DNA from: Tannerella sp.
Lineage (GTDB): Bacteria; Bacteroidota; Bacteroidia; Bacteroidales; Tannerellaceae
NCBI GenBank assembly: GCA_031260095.1
Contig: JAIRKN010000079.1
Location: 1-29,405 of the forward strand
DNA length: 29,405 nt
Direction: 5' to 3'
In this document: positions 6,772 through 15,212 of the stretch, in pieces
Layout of the letters: the number at the start of each line of letters is the position of its first letter
Position numbering within the stretch: the stretch's first letter is position 1
Notes under the pieces: model-generated
Database searches by the model: none
Told to the model about the DNA's origin: nothing
What the model saw: only the letters and a program-made list of their open reading frames with translations
Translations under genes and position numbers: made by a program

Positions 6772-8839
6772 TGGTTTCTTCATGAACAGTTTTCTCTTTT
6801 GATTTATCCTGGTTTTTCAGATCAGGATAGCTGACACGTGTGTGATACATCGTTTTCAACCTTTCAAGAAATACACTTTTGATCGCTTCAATGTCTTTGA
6901 ATGTCAGTGGAGCATTTTTCATCAGACCGTCGTCTATCTGACCGTCAATGATCTTATCGATGAGATTTTTAATGCTTTCATCCGTGTGGTCTTTCAGGCT
7001 GTGGGAGGCTGCTTCCACAGAATCGGCCATCATCAGTATGGCCGTTTCTTTACTGAACGGATTAGGCCCCAGATAGGTGAAAACCTTTTCATTAACAGGT
7101 TTGTCCGGATTAGCATTACGAAATGAATTATAAAAGAATTTTGTTTTTCCTTTTCCGTGGTGCGTACTGATGAAATCAATGATAGCTTTTGGAATATGCG
7201 CCTTTTCAGCGATTTTTATTCCGTCGGTAACATGGGAGAGGATAATCTGCGCACTTTGTTCAAAAGGTAATTTCTCATGCGGATTGAAGTCTTTCTGGTT
7301 TTCTGTGAAAAATGCAGGATTATTTATCTTTCCTATATCATGGTATAAGGCTCCGGTACGAATGAGTTGCGTATCTGCTCCGACTTTTTCACCGGCTTTG
7401 GACGCCAGTATGGATACTTGAAGGGTGTGTTGAAATGTTCCGGGAGCCGTTTCGGAAAGTTTTTTCAGTAATGGGTTGTTCATATTCGACAGTTCAACCA
7501 GTGTAATGGGAGACAGGTATCCGAATATTTTTTCCAGCACATAGATAAGCACATAAGAGAACATAAGTAAGATAAAGTTAATGCTGAAATAGAATATCAT
7601 TTCCCCATTTATTTTACTGAATTCCCCTTCCTGATAAATTACAAGGCTTAAATAAAATATGACATAAGAAAGAAAAACAAACAGGGAACATTTAATAAGC
7701 TGTGAGCGCTGTGAGAGTTCTTTCAGGCTGAAAATAACGACGATGCAGGTAAGAATCTGCAATAGAAGAAATTCAAACGGGAACAGTGCAATTAACGAAC
7801 AGATGATAACGGTTATCAGGTGTGTGAACAGCGCCGTATGGGAATCAAAGAAGGTACGTATTACAATCGGAATAATGGCGAAAGGGAGGATATAAATATT
7901 GAAAAGACTGTATTTGACGCATATTTCGGATATAAGACAAGCTCCTAATATACATGACAAAATGAAGGTCAGGTTTTTACGCTTAAAATAGATCCTCGGA
8001 TTGAATGTCGCCATATAAAGCCCGAAACAAGCCATGATACCAAATATAAGTACAAATTGTCCTGTGAGTATAATATTCTGGCGTTGCGTACCTCCGGATT
8101 TTGTTTCATGTACTATTTTCAGGGAACGCAGGACGCTGTATGTATGTTTGTCAATGACCTCTCCCCGGTCGACAATCCGTTCGCCCGCCTGTACCATTCC
8201 GCTGGATAGCGGTATATTTCGGATCTGATCCTCCAGAATTTTATTAGATGTTTCAGCGTCGTAGAATATGTTTTCGGTCAGATATTCATTTATATTACAT
8301 CCTTTGAGAATACCTTTGTTAATATTTTCAGGGGCATTGTTTATGATTTCTTCATAGGTTGATTTTACAGAATAGAAATCGGTTAGTGTTTTAACTTCCG
8401 CAACACTGTTTGTCAAAACCGTAATATGTGTCCGGTTTTCTTTATTCATCAACTCAAAATCACTGCTTGAAATGATTCCTTTTTTATATGCCTCATGCAG
8501 TTTTTTGTTGATATATCTGAGTTCGGCATTGGGTATTCCCGCTTCCTGCAGGACTGCGATCCGATCCTGCCAGTTTTCCATCCTTATATTTTCTTCCTCT
8601 GCGTTATAGCGGAAATAAGGCTCAAAATTTTTACGTATACTATCTTTCGCGGCTTCAATTTCAGCGGCTTCTTTATATATCGGGAAATCGCCGGGAGCCG
8701 TCAGCAGGTTATATCTCCAAGGCTTACCTTCATTAAACTGATAGCGAAAGATCCCTTCCCGCGGGAAGAAAAATGCAATGATAAAGGCTGTAATTAATAT
8801 ATATAGCGCAGATATAACCGTAGATCTCTTTGTCGTCAT
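6740..8839 (-). CDS. 7TM-HD membrane phosphodiesterase (PgpH-like)
   Basis: This 699-residue inner-membrane protein has the PgpH layout. There is an N-terminal membrane segment (ALYILITAFIIAFFF), an extracytoplasmic 7TMR-HDED domain to about residue 250, a block of seven hydrophobic segments to about 455 (starting IILTGQFVLIFGIMACFG), and a cytoplasmic HD domain with FQHTLQV, HDIG at 500-503 and a later H-H-G. In Firmicutes, PgpH hydrolyses cyclic di-AMP, an osmotic and wall-stress messenger; the same activity is inferred here from architecture and intact metal ligands. The C-terminal tail is charged and probably disordered. The gene is divergent from gltX, with interleaved promoters, and converges on priA with a 32-base overlap. 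Confidence 0.92.
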   Translation of the reverse strand: MTTKRSTVISALYILITAFIIAFFFPREGIFRYQFNEGKPWRYNLLTAPGDFPIYKEAAEIEAAKDSIRKNFEPYFRYNAEEENIRMENWQDRIAVLQEAGIPNAELRYINKKLHEAYKKGIISSSDFELMNKENRTHITVLTNSVAEVKTLTDFYSVKSTYEEIINNAPENINKGILKGCNINEYLTENIFYDAETSNKILEDQIRNIPLSSGMVQAGERIVDRGEVIDKHTYSVLRSLKIVHETKSGGTQRQNIILTGQFVLIFGIMACFGLYMATFNPRIYFKRKNLTFILSCILGACLISEICVKYSLFNIYILPFAIIPIVIRTFFDSHTALFTHLITVIICSLIALFPFEFLLLQILTCIVVIFSLKELSQRSQLIKCSLFVFLSYVIFYLSLVIYQEGEFSKINGEMIFYFSINFILLMFSYVLIYVLEKIFGYLSPITLVELSNMNNPLLKKLSETAPGTFQHTLQVSILASKAGEKVGADTQLIRTGALYHDIGKINNPAFFTENQKDFNPHEKLPFEQSAQIILSHVTDGIKIAEKAHIPKAIIDFISTHHGKGKTKFFYNSFRNANPDKPVNEKVFTYLGPNPFSKETAILMMADSVEAASHSLKDHTDESIKNLIDKIIDGQIDDGLMKNAPLTFKDIEAIKSVFLERLKTMYHTRVSYPDLKNQDKSKEKTVHEETITADPHHNAE

Positions 8840-8875
8840 AATTTTAATATGAATAAAAGTGTAACTTTTTTATGG

Positions 8876-8906
8876 CGAAAGTACATAAAAAATTTAGTAT
8901 AAGAAA
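8876..8906 (-). promoter_or_regulatory. promoter for the PgpH-like gene (minus strand)
   Basis: On the minus strand, TACTTTCG (8883 down to 8876) is a one-mismatch -7 box. TTTC (8906-8903) lies 19 bases upstream as a -33 box. Transcription would start near 8869, about 30 bases before the ATG at 8839. The -33 side interleaves with the plus-strand gltX promoter. Confidence 0.45.
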
Positions 8907-8923
8907 AAAAAGCGTTACTTTTG
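8893..8923 (+). promoter_or_regulatory. promoter for gltX (and probably waaA)
   Basis: TTTA (8893-8896), a 19-base spacer and TACTTTTG (8916-8923) match the Bacteroidota -33/-7 pattern. Transcription would begin near 8930, about 26 bases before ATG 8956. Because this promoter lies inside the upstream in-frame extension, it supports the shorter gltX start. Confidence 0.65.
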
Positions 8924-8955
8924 CGCCATTCTTAATTATTGTAAGTAAAAAATAT

Positions 8956-10491
8956 ATGTCGGAACGGAAAGTAAGGGTACGTTTTGCGCCGAGTCCAACA
9001 GGGCCTCTACACATAGGAGGCGTACGTACGGCCTTATATAATTATTTGTTTGCAAAACAGCATGACGGCGAACTGATTCTTCGCATCGAGGATACGGACT
9101 CACAACGATATGTGCCGGGTGCGGAAGAGTATATTACGGCATCTTTCAAATGGCTTGATATCAGGTTTGATGAAGGGACGGGATATGGCGGAAATTATGG
9201 GCCGTATCGCCAGAGCGAACGGAAAGGAATATATCGTAAATATGTAGATCAGTTGCTTGATGCGGATCTGGCCTATATTGCTTTTGATACGCCGGAAGAG
9301 TTGGAAAAGAAAAGAAAAGAAACGCCGAATTTCCAGTATGATGCTTCCACACGGAGGCAGATGCGTAATTCATTGACTTTGCCGGAAGAAGAAGTACGAT
9401 CCTTGATAGATGCGGGCAACCGTTATGTGGTACGTATAAAAATCGAGCCGGATGAAGAGATTCATGTACAGGATCTCATACGTGGCGAGGTGATTATTAA
9501 TTCTTCTATTCTTGACGACAAAGTATTGTTTAAATCCGCAGATAACCTGCCGACCTATCACCTGGCCAATATTGTAGATGACCATTTAATGGAGATTACC
9601 CACGTAATACGGGGAGAAGAATGGTTGTCAAGCGCGCCGTTGCACGTATTGCTTTACCGTTATCTTGGTTGGACGAAGACAATGCCGGCTTTTGCGCATC
9701 TCCCCTTATTGCTGAAACCGGAGGGAGGGGGCAAGTTGAGTAAACGCGACGGTGACCGTCTGGGCTTCCCTGTCTTTCCGCTCGAATGGCATGATCCTGA
9801 AAGCGGTGAAGTTGTATCCGGTTATCGTGAGAGTGGTTATTTGCCGGAAGCGGTCATTAATTTTCTGGCACTGCTGGGCTGGAACCCCGGAAATGATCAG
9901 GAATTGATGACGATGGACGAATTGATCCGCCTTTTTGATCTGACCCATTGCAGTAAGAGCGGCGCCAGATTTGACTATGAGAAAGGTAAATGGTTCAATC
10001 ATCAGTACATACAAAAACGCAGTAACGGAGAAGTTGCGAAAATGTTTCTCCCTGTCCTTGAAAGTCATGGCGTTCGTCATTCGGACCTTTCTTATGTAGA
10101 GAAAGTTGTCGGTATGATGAAAGAGCGTGTGAATTTCATTTCGGAGTTGTGGGAGCAATCCTGCTATTTTTTCATTGCTCCAACCCGATACGATGAAAAA
10201 ACACGCAGGAAACGCTGGAAAGAAGACAGCGCCGTGCAACTGGCGGAACTGGTGGAAATCCTGAGTAAACGTGAACCTTTTGACGCGGAAGGAACGGAAA
10301 AATACGTAAAGTCATGGATAGAACAGAAAGGCTACAGCCTCGGTAATATTATGAATGTCGTACGCCTGGCGCTTGTCGGACAGGCGATCGGGCCACATAT
10401 CTTCCTGATTACCGAAACGATCGGTAAAGAAGAAACGATAAAAAGATTGCGGCGGGCTATCGAGCAATTGCCCCTGCACAATATTCCCTAA
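8956..10491 (+). CDS. gltX: glutamyl-tRNA synthetase
   Basis: GltX attaches glutamate to tRNA-Glu, using ATP. The 511-residue class I synthetase shows [20 protein letters not shown] with the HIGH-type motif at H19-I-G-G, and the KMSKS-type loop KLSKR at 260-264 followed by the [14 protein letters not shown] segment typical of Bacteroidota. The C-terminal anticodon-binding part ends in a [20 protein letters not shown] helix region. The reading frame is open back to 8872, but I place the start at 8956 ([10 protein letters not shown]) because family members begin there and a consensus promoter occupies 8893-8923. It is followed after 37 bases by waaA, so the two are probably one transcript. Confidence 0.97.
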   Translation: MSERKVRVRFAPSPTGPLHIGGVRTALYNYLFAKQHDGELILRIEDTDSQRYVPGAEEYITASFKWLDIRFDEGTGYGGNYGPYRQSERKGIYRKYVDQLLDADLAYIAFDTPEELEKKRKETPNFQYDASTRRQMRNSLTLPEEEVRSLIDAGNRYVVRIKIEPDEEIHVQDLIRGEVIINSSILDDKVLFKSADNLPTYHLANIVDDHLMEITHVIRGEEWLSSAPLHVLLYRYLGWTKTMPAFAHLPLLLKPEGGGKLSKRDGDRLGFPVFPLEWHDPESGEVVSGYRESGYLPEAVINFLALLGWNPGNDQELMTMDELIRLFDLTHCSKSGARFDYEKGKWFNHQYIQKRSNGEVAKMFLPVLESHGVRHSDLSYVEKVVGMMKERVNFISELWEQSCYFFIAPTRYDEKTRRKRWKEDSAVQLAELVEILSKREPFDAEGTEKYVKSWIEQKGYSLGNIMNVVRLALVGQAIGPHIFLITETIGKEETIKRLRRAIEQLPLHNIP

Positions 10492-10528
10492 CGTCAAAAC
10501 TGAAATTAACCCTTAATCAATTCACAAC

Positions 10529-11758
10529 GTGCATTATTTATATACTTTCGTGTTACACATGTACGCTTTCTCAGTCGAAATCGCGTCTTTTTTCAACCGC
10601 AAAGCGCGGATGACCCGGATCGGACAATGGTACACCAACGGAACGCTACGGAAAAAGATCGACCGTAAGGCTCAATATATCTGGTTTCATGCCGCATCTT
10701 TGGGCGAGTTTGAACAGGGTCGGCCGATGATGGAAACCCTGCGGAAACGATATCCGGCATACAAAATACTGCTGACTTTCTTTTCACCCTCCGGGTACGA
10801 GGTGCGCAAGAACTATGAAGGCGCCGATGTGATCTGTTATTTGCCTTTTGACACGCCGTATAAAGTGCGTAAATTCTTGAATCTCGCCAACCCGTCCATA
10901 GCTGTTTTTATCAAGTATGAGTTCTGGTTGAATTATCTGACCGAATTGAAGAAGCATGGTGTTAAAACATATCTTATATCGGCTATATTCCGCCCCAGTC
11001 AATTATTTTTCAAATGGTACGGACGGTGGTACCGGAAGGCTTTGGAATGTTTTGACGTCCTTTTTGTACAGGATGAGGACTCGAAAAAGTTACTGGCCGG
11101 ATACGGGATAAACAATGTGAAAGTCTGCGGCGATACACGTTTCGACCGCGTGCTGGAAATACAGCATAACGCGCGACGACTGCCCGAAGTGGAACTCTTT
11201 GCCCAAGGCGATCATCCGCTCCTGATCATGGGAAGCTCGTGGGCCGAAGATGAAGAGATGATCCTCCCGTATTTTAACAGGCATCCCGAAATGAAATTAA
11301 TTATTGCGCCACATGAGATCCACCACGAGCACCTTTTGTATATACAGTCGTTACTCGACCGTCCTTTTATCCGAATGTCCGAATCATGCGAAGAATCGTT
11401 GCGGACAAACGATTGCCTGATCATTGACAGTTTCGGCCTGCTTTCGTCGATATACCGTTACGGCGACATCGCATATATCGGCGGCGGTTTCGGCGGCGGC
11501 ATTCATAACACGCTGGAAGCTGCCGTGTATGGCATTCCGGTCATCTTTGGCCCTAAATATCAGAAATTCAAAGAAGCAAAAAGCCTGATTGCCTGTGGCG
11601 GCGGATTTTCGGTCGACAATGCAAATGTTTTTACCGGTTGCATGGATCATCTCATCTCCGATCCCGTATCGCGCCGTAAAGCCGGAATGGCGGCAAGTGA
11701 TTTTGTGCGCCGCAATGCCGGCGCTACCGAAAAAATCCTGTCGTTTTTCGGCGACTGA
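10529..11758 (+). CDS. waaA: 3-deoxy-D-manno-octulosonic acid transferase (Kdo transferase)
   Basis: WaaA (KdtA) transfers Kdo from CMP-Kdo to lipid A precursor on the inner leaflet of the inner membrane, starting the lipopolysaccharide core. The 409-residue protein has an N-terminal membrane anchor (YLYTFVLHMYAFSVEIASFF), then WFHAASLGEFEQGRPMME, which holds the catalytic glutamate of this GT-B glycosyltransferase family, and a C-terminal nucleotide-sugar half with AYIGGGFGGGIHNTLEAAVYG and FGPKYQKFKEA. The start is GTG at 10529: it gives the full anchor and matches the usual family length, while the ATG at 10559 would shorten it. It lies 37 bases after gltX. A convergent gap with tandem repeats follows. 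Confidence 0.93.
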   Translation: MHYLYTFVLHMYAFSVEIASFFNRKARMTRIGQWYTNGTLRKKIDRKAQYIWFHAASLGEFEQGRPMMETLRKRYPAYKILLTFFSPSGYEVRKNYEGADVICYLPFDTPYKVRKFLNLANPSIAVFIKYEFWLNYLTELKKHGVKTYLISAIFRPSQLFFKWYGRWYRKALECFDVLFVQDEDSKKLLAGYGINNVKVCGDTRFDRVLEIQHNARRLPEVELFAQGDHPLLIMGSSWAEDEEMILPYFNRHPEMKLIIAPHEIHHEHLLYIQSLLDRPFIRMSESCEESLRTNDCLIIDSFGLLSSIYRYGDIAYIGGGFGGGIHNTLEAAVYGIPVIFGPKYQKFKEAKSLIACGGGFSVDNANVFTGCMDHLISDPVSRRKAGMAASDFVRRNAGATEKILSFFGD

Positions 11759-11788
11759 TCTCTTTTTAATCTACCCTGTGAATCTGCC

Positions 11789-11857
11789 GACCTCACAGAT
11801 GCCCATCTGTTGACCTCACAGATGCCCATCTGTTAGCCTCACAGATGTCCGTCTGCC
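11789..11857. repeat. three tandem 23-bp repeats, each with an inverted repeat
   Basis: Three head-to-tail 23-base units lie at 11789-11811, 11812-11834 and 11835-11857. The first two are identical; the third has a handful of changes. The unit core is CTCACAGATGCCCATCTGTT, containing ACAGATG, two bases, CATCTGT. A degenerate fourth copy may precede at 11766-11788 (last six bases match). They fill the space between two convergent genes. The rest of the gap, to 11962, shows nothing I can interpret. Confidence 0.85.
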
Positions 11858-11962
11858 GGGTACAGCGGCATTTAATCCCTTAAAACAGGACGCGCCGCCG
11901 CTCCACCACCAGTTTTTTGACCTGCAAGACCGTTCGATCCGCAAAGATGACGGATGGCGGAT

Positions 11963-14203
11963 TTAAGGATCCGTACCCGGAGAAAGGACTTTTTTCGTAT
12001 CACTGATGAATGTTTCGTAGGCGGAACGTTCGCCGGCTGACATGTGGATCGTATCGGCGACGGAAGGGGGGATGATCCGGTATTTGGGCAGTTGAACCCA
12101 TACGGGGGTGTAGGATATGTTTATGGTTAAGGGGAGGTCGTGCTTTTTTGTAACGTCAAGCGCGACGATGATCCCTCCGTCCCGGTAGCGTTCACGTTGA
12201 TTGGATACCAGATTTCCTAATGAATAGACGGTCACGTGGCGGGTCTGTTTCTTTTCATTACCGGAATAATCCATGTATGTATCTTCGTGAATCATGATGG
12301 GTTGTATGACGTGCGGATGGCTTCCGATAACGATTTCCGCGCCGTAGCGGTGACATAATGCGGCGAATGCTTTTTGTTCCGCATTGGGTTGCCGTGCGTA
12401 TTCGTGTCCCCAGTGGAAAAAGACGATGATGGCGTCTGTTTTTGTGCGGTCTGTCAGTGCGATATCGCGTGCAATGTTGAATGAATCAATGCGATTGATG
12501 CTTAAGCCGTCGGGCGTTAGGAGGCCGTTCGTCCCGTAGGTGTAGTTGAGGAGGGCGAAGCGGAGACCTTTTGTCTGAAGTGTCAGCGGATGATTTGTAA
12601 TGAATCCGTAGCTGTCGGCGAATATTCCCGTATGTTTTATTCCTGCCGAATTGAGCAGTTTCAGTGTGGTGTATGCGCCATTTTTGCCTCCGTCAAAGAT
12701 ATGATTATTTGCCGTTACCGCCACGTCGACGCCAATATCGCTTAATGCCTGTGCTATCTCGCCGGGCGAACGGAATAGTGGAAATCCCGTATAAGACCCG
12801 GATGTTGTCAGGGTTGTTTCCAGATTGATGAAAGCAAGGTCTGCCTGTTCAAATATGGGTTTTACGTAGCGGAATGATTCGGAGTAATCGTATCCGCCGC
12901 CAGGGGTTTTTGCCGCGTCGACCTGCGGGATATGCTGCATCAGGTCGCCTCCGAATACCAGGCGGGCGTGCCGGGGCGTTTCGTCAAGCATGTCTATGGC
13001 CGTATCGAGCCATGTATCTATATCGGCAGGGTAGCGCCATTCTTCCGTCTCATGGTCGGATCTTTTGTGTCCGAGTCTGACGACGACCGCATTTTTATCA
13101 GGAATGATAAATACATACTGGCCTTTTATGCCCCGTAGATAGGGTATTTTCATGCCGTTTTTTTCAAGTAGCCAGATTTGATATCCGTAATAGCTGTTCA
13201 TCTCTTTATGTTTTTTGAATATCAGATCGTTGCATGCCGTTGTCGCCTCCGTGAGATATTGCTGCGGAATGACTTGTTTTCCGTTCCATTTGCCCGCATT
13301 CAAAACCAATTGTCCCAGACGGGCAAAATCCCGTGCGTTACTGTTGAAACAGCAATAGGCTTTTTCAAATCCGTCTTTATGATCGAGCGACCAGAGAGCG
13401 TCTTCTTCGGCCTGTATAGGGGTCCATATTTTACGGGAAACGTATGAGCTGATATTTTCTCCGGTAGCCTTCTCCAGAATAAATGCCAGTAATTGTGTGA
13501 CACCGCTTTGATAAACAAAATTGATCCCGGGTTCTTCTATTTGTTTCATTCCGGTCACAATCTTTTCAAGGTTGTTTCCATAATATAACCGGGTCACAGG
13601 AGAGAAAATCGAAGTATATGCTTCCTGAAAGTCAACACCTGCGCTCATGGTCAGCAGATGACGGATCGTCAGAGGTTTCCCGTTGTAACCTTTAAATTGC
13701 GGAAAGAAATCACTGACCGGCTGGTCTACACTTTCAATGACCCCATCGTCAATGGCACACCCTGTGGCAAAAGAAATAATACTTTTTGCCATGGAGAACG
13801 AATTACTATGTGATTGTGGCGAATAATCATCCCAATACTGTTCGAAAAGTAGTGCTCCGTTTTGTATGATTACATAGGCAACGGTACCGTATTTTTCAAA
13901 ATCACCGGTATATTTTTCAGGAATGGATAGTTTGTTGTAATATTCGGAAAGTTCCCATGACTGTGGATCACCGGCTTCTACTATCCGGTTTTCAAAAATA
14001 GAGTACTGGTCAATCTTAGGCGACAGATGTACCAATGCTTTTCTGATATAATAATTGGAAGGTAAAAACAGCCATATACCTGCAACAAACAGTATAATTG
14101 CTGTTCCTGCAATGATGCGCTTCGCATAAGCAGACATCCGGCAATTGGCAATTGACAATTTTTCCAACTTCAATAAAGACCCCTTCGGTTTACCGTTCTT
14201 CAT
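11963..14203 (-). CDS. membrane-anchored serine hydrolase (beta-lactamase family) fused to CapA/PGA_cap metallophosphatase
   Basis: This 746-residue protein joins two enzyme families. After an N-terminal membrane segment (IIAGTAIILFVAGIWLFL) comes a class C beta-lactamase-type serine hydrolase with the nucleophile motif S137-M-A-K140 and Y231-Q-S233. From about residue 414 there is a CapA/PGA_cap domain (PF09587 type): LVFGGDLMQ near 416-422, INLETTL, TANNHIFDGG, FFHWGHEY, IGSHPHVIQP and YSLGNLV, the metal-binding signature residues. Both active sites look intact and would face the periplasm. Substrates are unknown; cell-wall or surface polymers are likely. M23 (position 14137) is an alternative start just before the membrane segment; residues 13-22 are encoded by heptad-repeat DNA. 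It lies 45 bases downstream of the carbonic anhydrase gene, probably in its operon. Confidence 0.9.
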   Translation of the reverse strand: MKNGKPKGSLLKLEKLSIANCRMSAYAKRIIAGTAIILFVAGIWLFLPSNYYIRKALVHLSPKIDQYSIFENRIVEAGDPQSWELSEYYNKLSIPEKYTGDFEKYGTVAYVIIQNGALLFEQYWDDYSPQSHSNSFSMAKSIISFATGCAIDDGVIESVDQPVSDFFPQFKGYNGKPLTIRHLLTMSAGVDFQEAYTSIFSPVTRLYYGNNLEKIVTGMKQIEEPGINFVYQSGVTQLLAFILEKATGENISSYVSRKIWTPIQAEEDALWSLDHKDGFEKAYCCFNSNARDFARLGQLVLNAGKWNGKQVIPQQYLTEATTACNDLIFKKHKEMNSYYGYQIWLLEKNGMKIPYLRGIKGQYVFIIPDKNAVVVRLGHKRSDHETEEWRYPADIDTWLDTAIDMLDETPRHARLVFGGDLMQHIPQVDAAKTPGGGYDYSESFRYVKPIFEQADLAFINLETTLTTSGSYTGFPLFRSPGEIAQALSDIGVDVAVTANNHIFDGGKNGAYTTLKLLNSAGIKHTGIFADSYGFITNHPLTLQTKGLRFALLNYTYGTNGLLTPDGLSINRIDSFNIARDIALTDRTKTDAIIVFFHWGHEYARQPNAEQKAFAALCHRYGAEIVIGSHPHVIQPIMIHEDTYMDYSGNEKKQTRHVTVYSLGNLVSNQRERYRDGGIIVALDVTKKHDLPLTINISYTPVWVQLPKYRIIPPSVADTIHMSAGERSAYETFISDTKKVLSPGTDP

Positions 14204-14232
14204 AAATCACTAACCATTAATCATTGACCCTT
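14140..14232. repeat. degenerate heptad repeats
   Basis: GGCAATT, GGCAATT and GACAATT lie in tandem at 14140-14160; AACCATT, AATCATT and GACCCTT lie at 14212-14232. Both blocks have a 7-base period and the shape of A+T-rich heptad arrays I know from Bacteroidales intergenic DNA. Bases 14161-14211 between them show no clear unit. The first block lies inside the longest reading of the hydrolase-CapA gene, which favours the shorter start at 14137. Confidence 0.55.
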
Positions 14233-14248
14233 ACTCACAAACCTCCGA

Positions 14249-14773
14249 CTACTCATCATTCTCTTTGTACCACGACGCGTACATGTGGTAGTTATGTGCT
14301 ATTTTCTGATTTATTTCTTTGGATTGTCCCGGGTCCACTTTTTTGATGAACTTAGCGGGAACCCCGGCGTAGATACTTCCGGGTTCAACCTGTGTATTAC
14401 TTAGTACGACAGAGCCTGCCGCAACAATGGCGCCTTCACCTATTACCGCATGGTCGAGTAAAATAGATCCCATGCCTATCAAGGCGCCGTTGCATATTTT
14501 CGCGCCATGAATGGTTACATTGTGTCCGATAGAAACATCGTCGCCGATTTCTATGGTTGATTTCTCGTATAAGGTATGCAAGACGGAACCATCCTGGATG
14601 TTTACGTTATTCCCGATTCTTATAGAGTTCACATCTCCGCGAAGCACTGTTCCGAACCAGATGCTGCAACCGTTACCTATTACGACGTCGCCGATGATTA
14701 CCGCATTGTCAGCCAAATATGTATCTTCCCCGGTAACCGGAGTGAAGCCTCTTACTGATTTTATTAAAGCCAT
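14249..14773 (-). CDS. gamma-carbonic anhydrase family protein (hexapeptide repeat, YrdA/PaaY-like)
   Basis: The 174-residue protein is a left-handed beta-helix built from hexapeptide repeats (AVIIGDVVIGNGCSIWFG, SIRIGNNVNIQDGSVLH and so on). The three zinc-binding histidines of gamma-carbonic anhydrases are present at H66, H84 and H89, and W39, R45 and Q60-D61 are in the expected places. Proteins of this group form trimers with metal sites between subunits; many show weak or no carbonic anhydrase activity, so the true substrate is uncertain. The C-terminal helix (QSKEINQKIAHNYHMYASWYKE) is typical. It is the first gene of a minus-strand pair with the hydrolase-CapA fusion and is divergent from rpsU. 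Confidence 0.93.
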   Translation of the reverse strand: MALIKSVRGFTPVTGEDTYLADNAVIIGDVVIGNGCSIWFGTVLRGDVNSIRIGNNVNIQDGSVLHTLYEKSTIEIGDDVSIGHNVTIHGAKICNGALIGMGSILLDHAVIGEGAIVAAGSVVLSNTQVEPGSIYAGVPAKFIKKVDPGQSKEINQKIAHNYHMYASWYKENDE

Positions 14774-14800
14774 AAATCTCTGTGTTAAATTTTAGGGGGA

Positions 14801-14808
14801 TAAAAGTA
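14801..14808 (-). promoter_or_regulatory. -7 element for the gamma-carbonic anhydrase gene
   Basis: On the minus strand TACTTTTA (14808 down to 14801) is one base from the TAnnTTTG consensus. It would start transcription about 20 bases before the ATG. The nearest TTTG upstream (14840-14837) is 28 bases away, longer than usual. Confidence 0.4.
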
Positions 14809-14857
14809 CATAAAAAAATGGAATTAATTGTTCCGGCAAAAATATATGATTAAAAAT

Positions 14858-14888
14858 TTTGTTGGTAAAAAAACAATCTGTAATTTTG
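14858..14888 (+). promoter_or_regulatory. promoter for rpsU
   Basis: TTTG (14858-14861), a 19-base spacer and TAATTTTG (14881-14888) match the Bacteroidota consensus at both boxes. Transcription would start near 14894, leaving a leader of about 48 bases before the rpsU ATG. Confidence 0.75.
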
Positions 14889-14942
14889 CGGCTCAAAAAT
14901 AAGGATATAATACAAAAAGCAATATAATTTAAAAATTAATTT

Positions 14943-15134
14943 ATGATCGTAGTTCCATTGAAAGAAGGCGAAAATATTGAAAGAGCCTTGAAAAAATTTA
15001 AAAGAAAGTTTGAGAAAACAGGTGTTGTGAAAGAACTGAGAAGCCGTCAGGCATTTATTAAGCCTTCCGTAAAGAAAAGAAAAGAGCATGTACATGCTGT
15101 TTATGTAAAGCAATTACAGCAGGCTGAAAATTAA
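14943..15134 (+). CDS. rpsU: 30S ribosomal protein S21
   Basis: S21 is a small, very basic protein of the 30S subunit that sits near the 3' end of 16S rRNA and helps initiation. The 63 residues begin MIVVPLKEGENIERALKKFK and include KRKFEKTGVVKELRSRQAF and KPSVKKRKE, the conserved core of the family. The length is normal. It has its own consensus promoter and is followed after 78 bases by xerC. No clear terminator lies between them, so part of the xerC-hpf transcription may come from this promoter. Confidence 0.96.
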   Translation: MIVVPLKEGENIERALKKFKRKFEKTGVVKELRSRQAFIKPSVKKRKEHVHAVYVKQLQQAEN

Positions 15135-15157
15135 TCGACAAAAAAATCCCCTTTTTA

Positions 15158-15189
15158 TTTGTTTTTTTTGAAAAAAGCCCTTACATTCG
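15158..15189 (+). promoter_or_regulatory. possible promoter for xerC-hpf
   Basis: TTTG (15158-15161), a 20-base spacer and TACATTCG (15182-15189, one mismatch to TAnnTTTG) would start transcription near 15195, about 18 bases before the GTG start of xerC. The surrounding T runs make a chance match possible. Confidence 0.4.
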
Positions 15190-15212
15190 TTGCATCTTAT
15201 TGAAAATGTAAC

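Noticed and set aside
8872..8955. Longer gltX N-terminus (28 extra residues)
   Set aside because: The extension is basic and unlike the family, and it contains the -33/-7 promoter at 8893-8923; the conserved start is [10 protein letters not shown] at 8956.
9706..10239. 177-residue minus-strand reading frame inside gltX
   Set aside because: It is the reverse complement of conserved gltX coding sequence with no domain of its own.
11789..11857. Possible CRISPR array
   Set aside because: The 23-bp units are directly adjacent with no unique spacers, and no cas genes are near.
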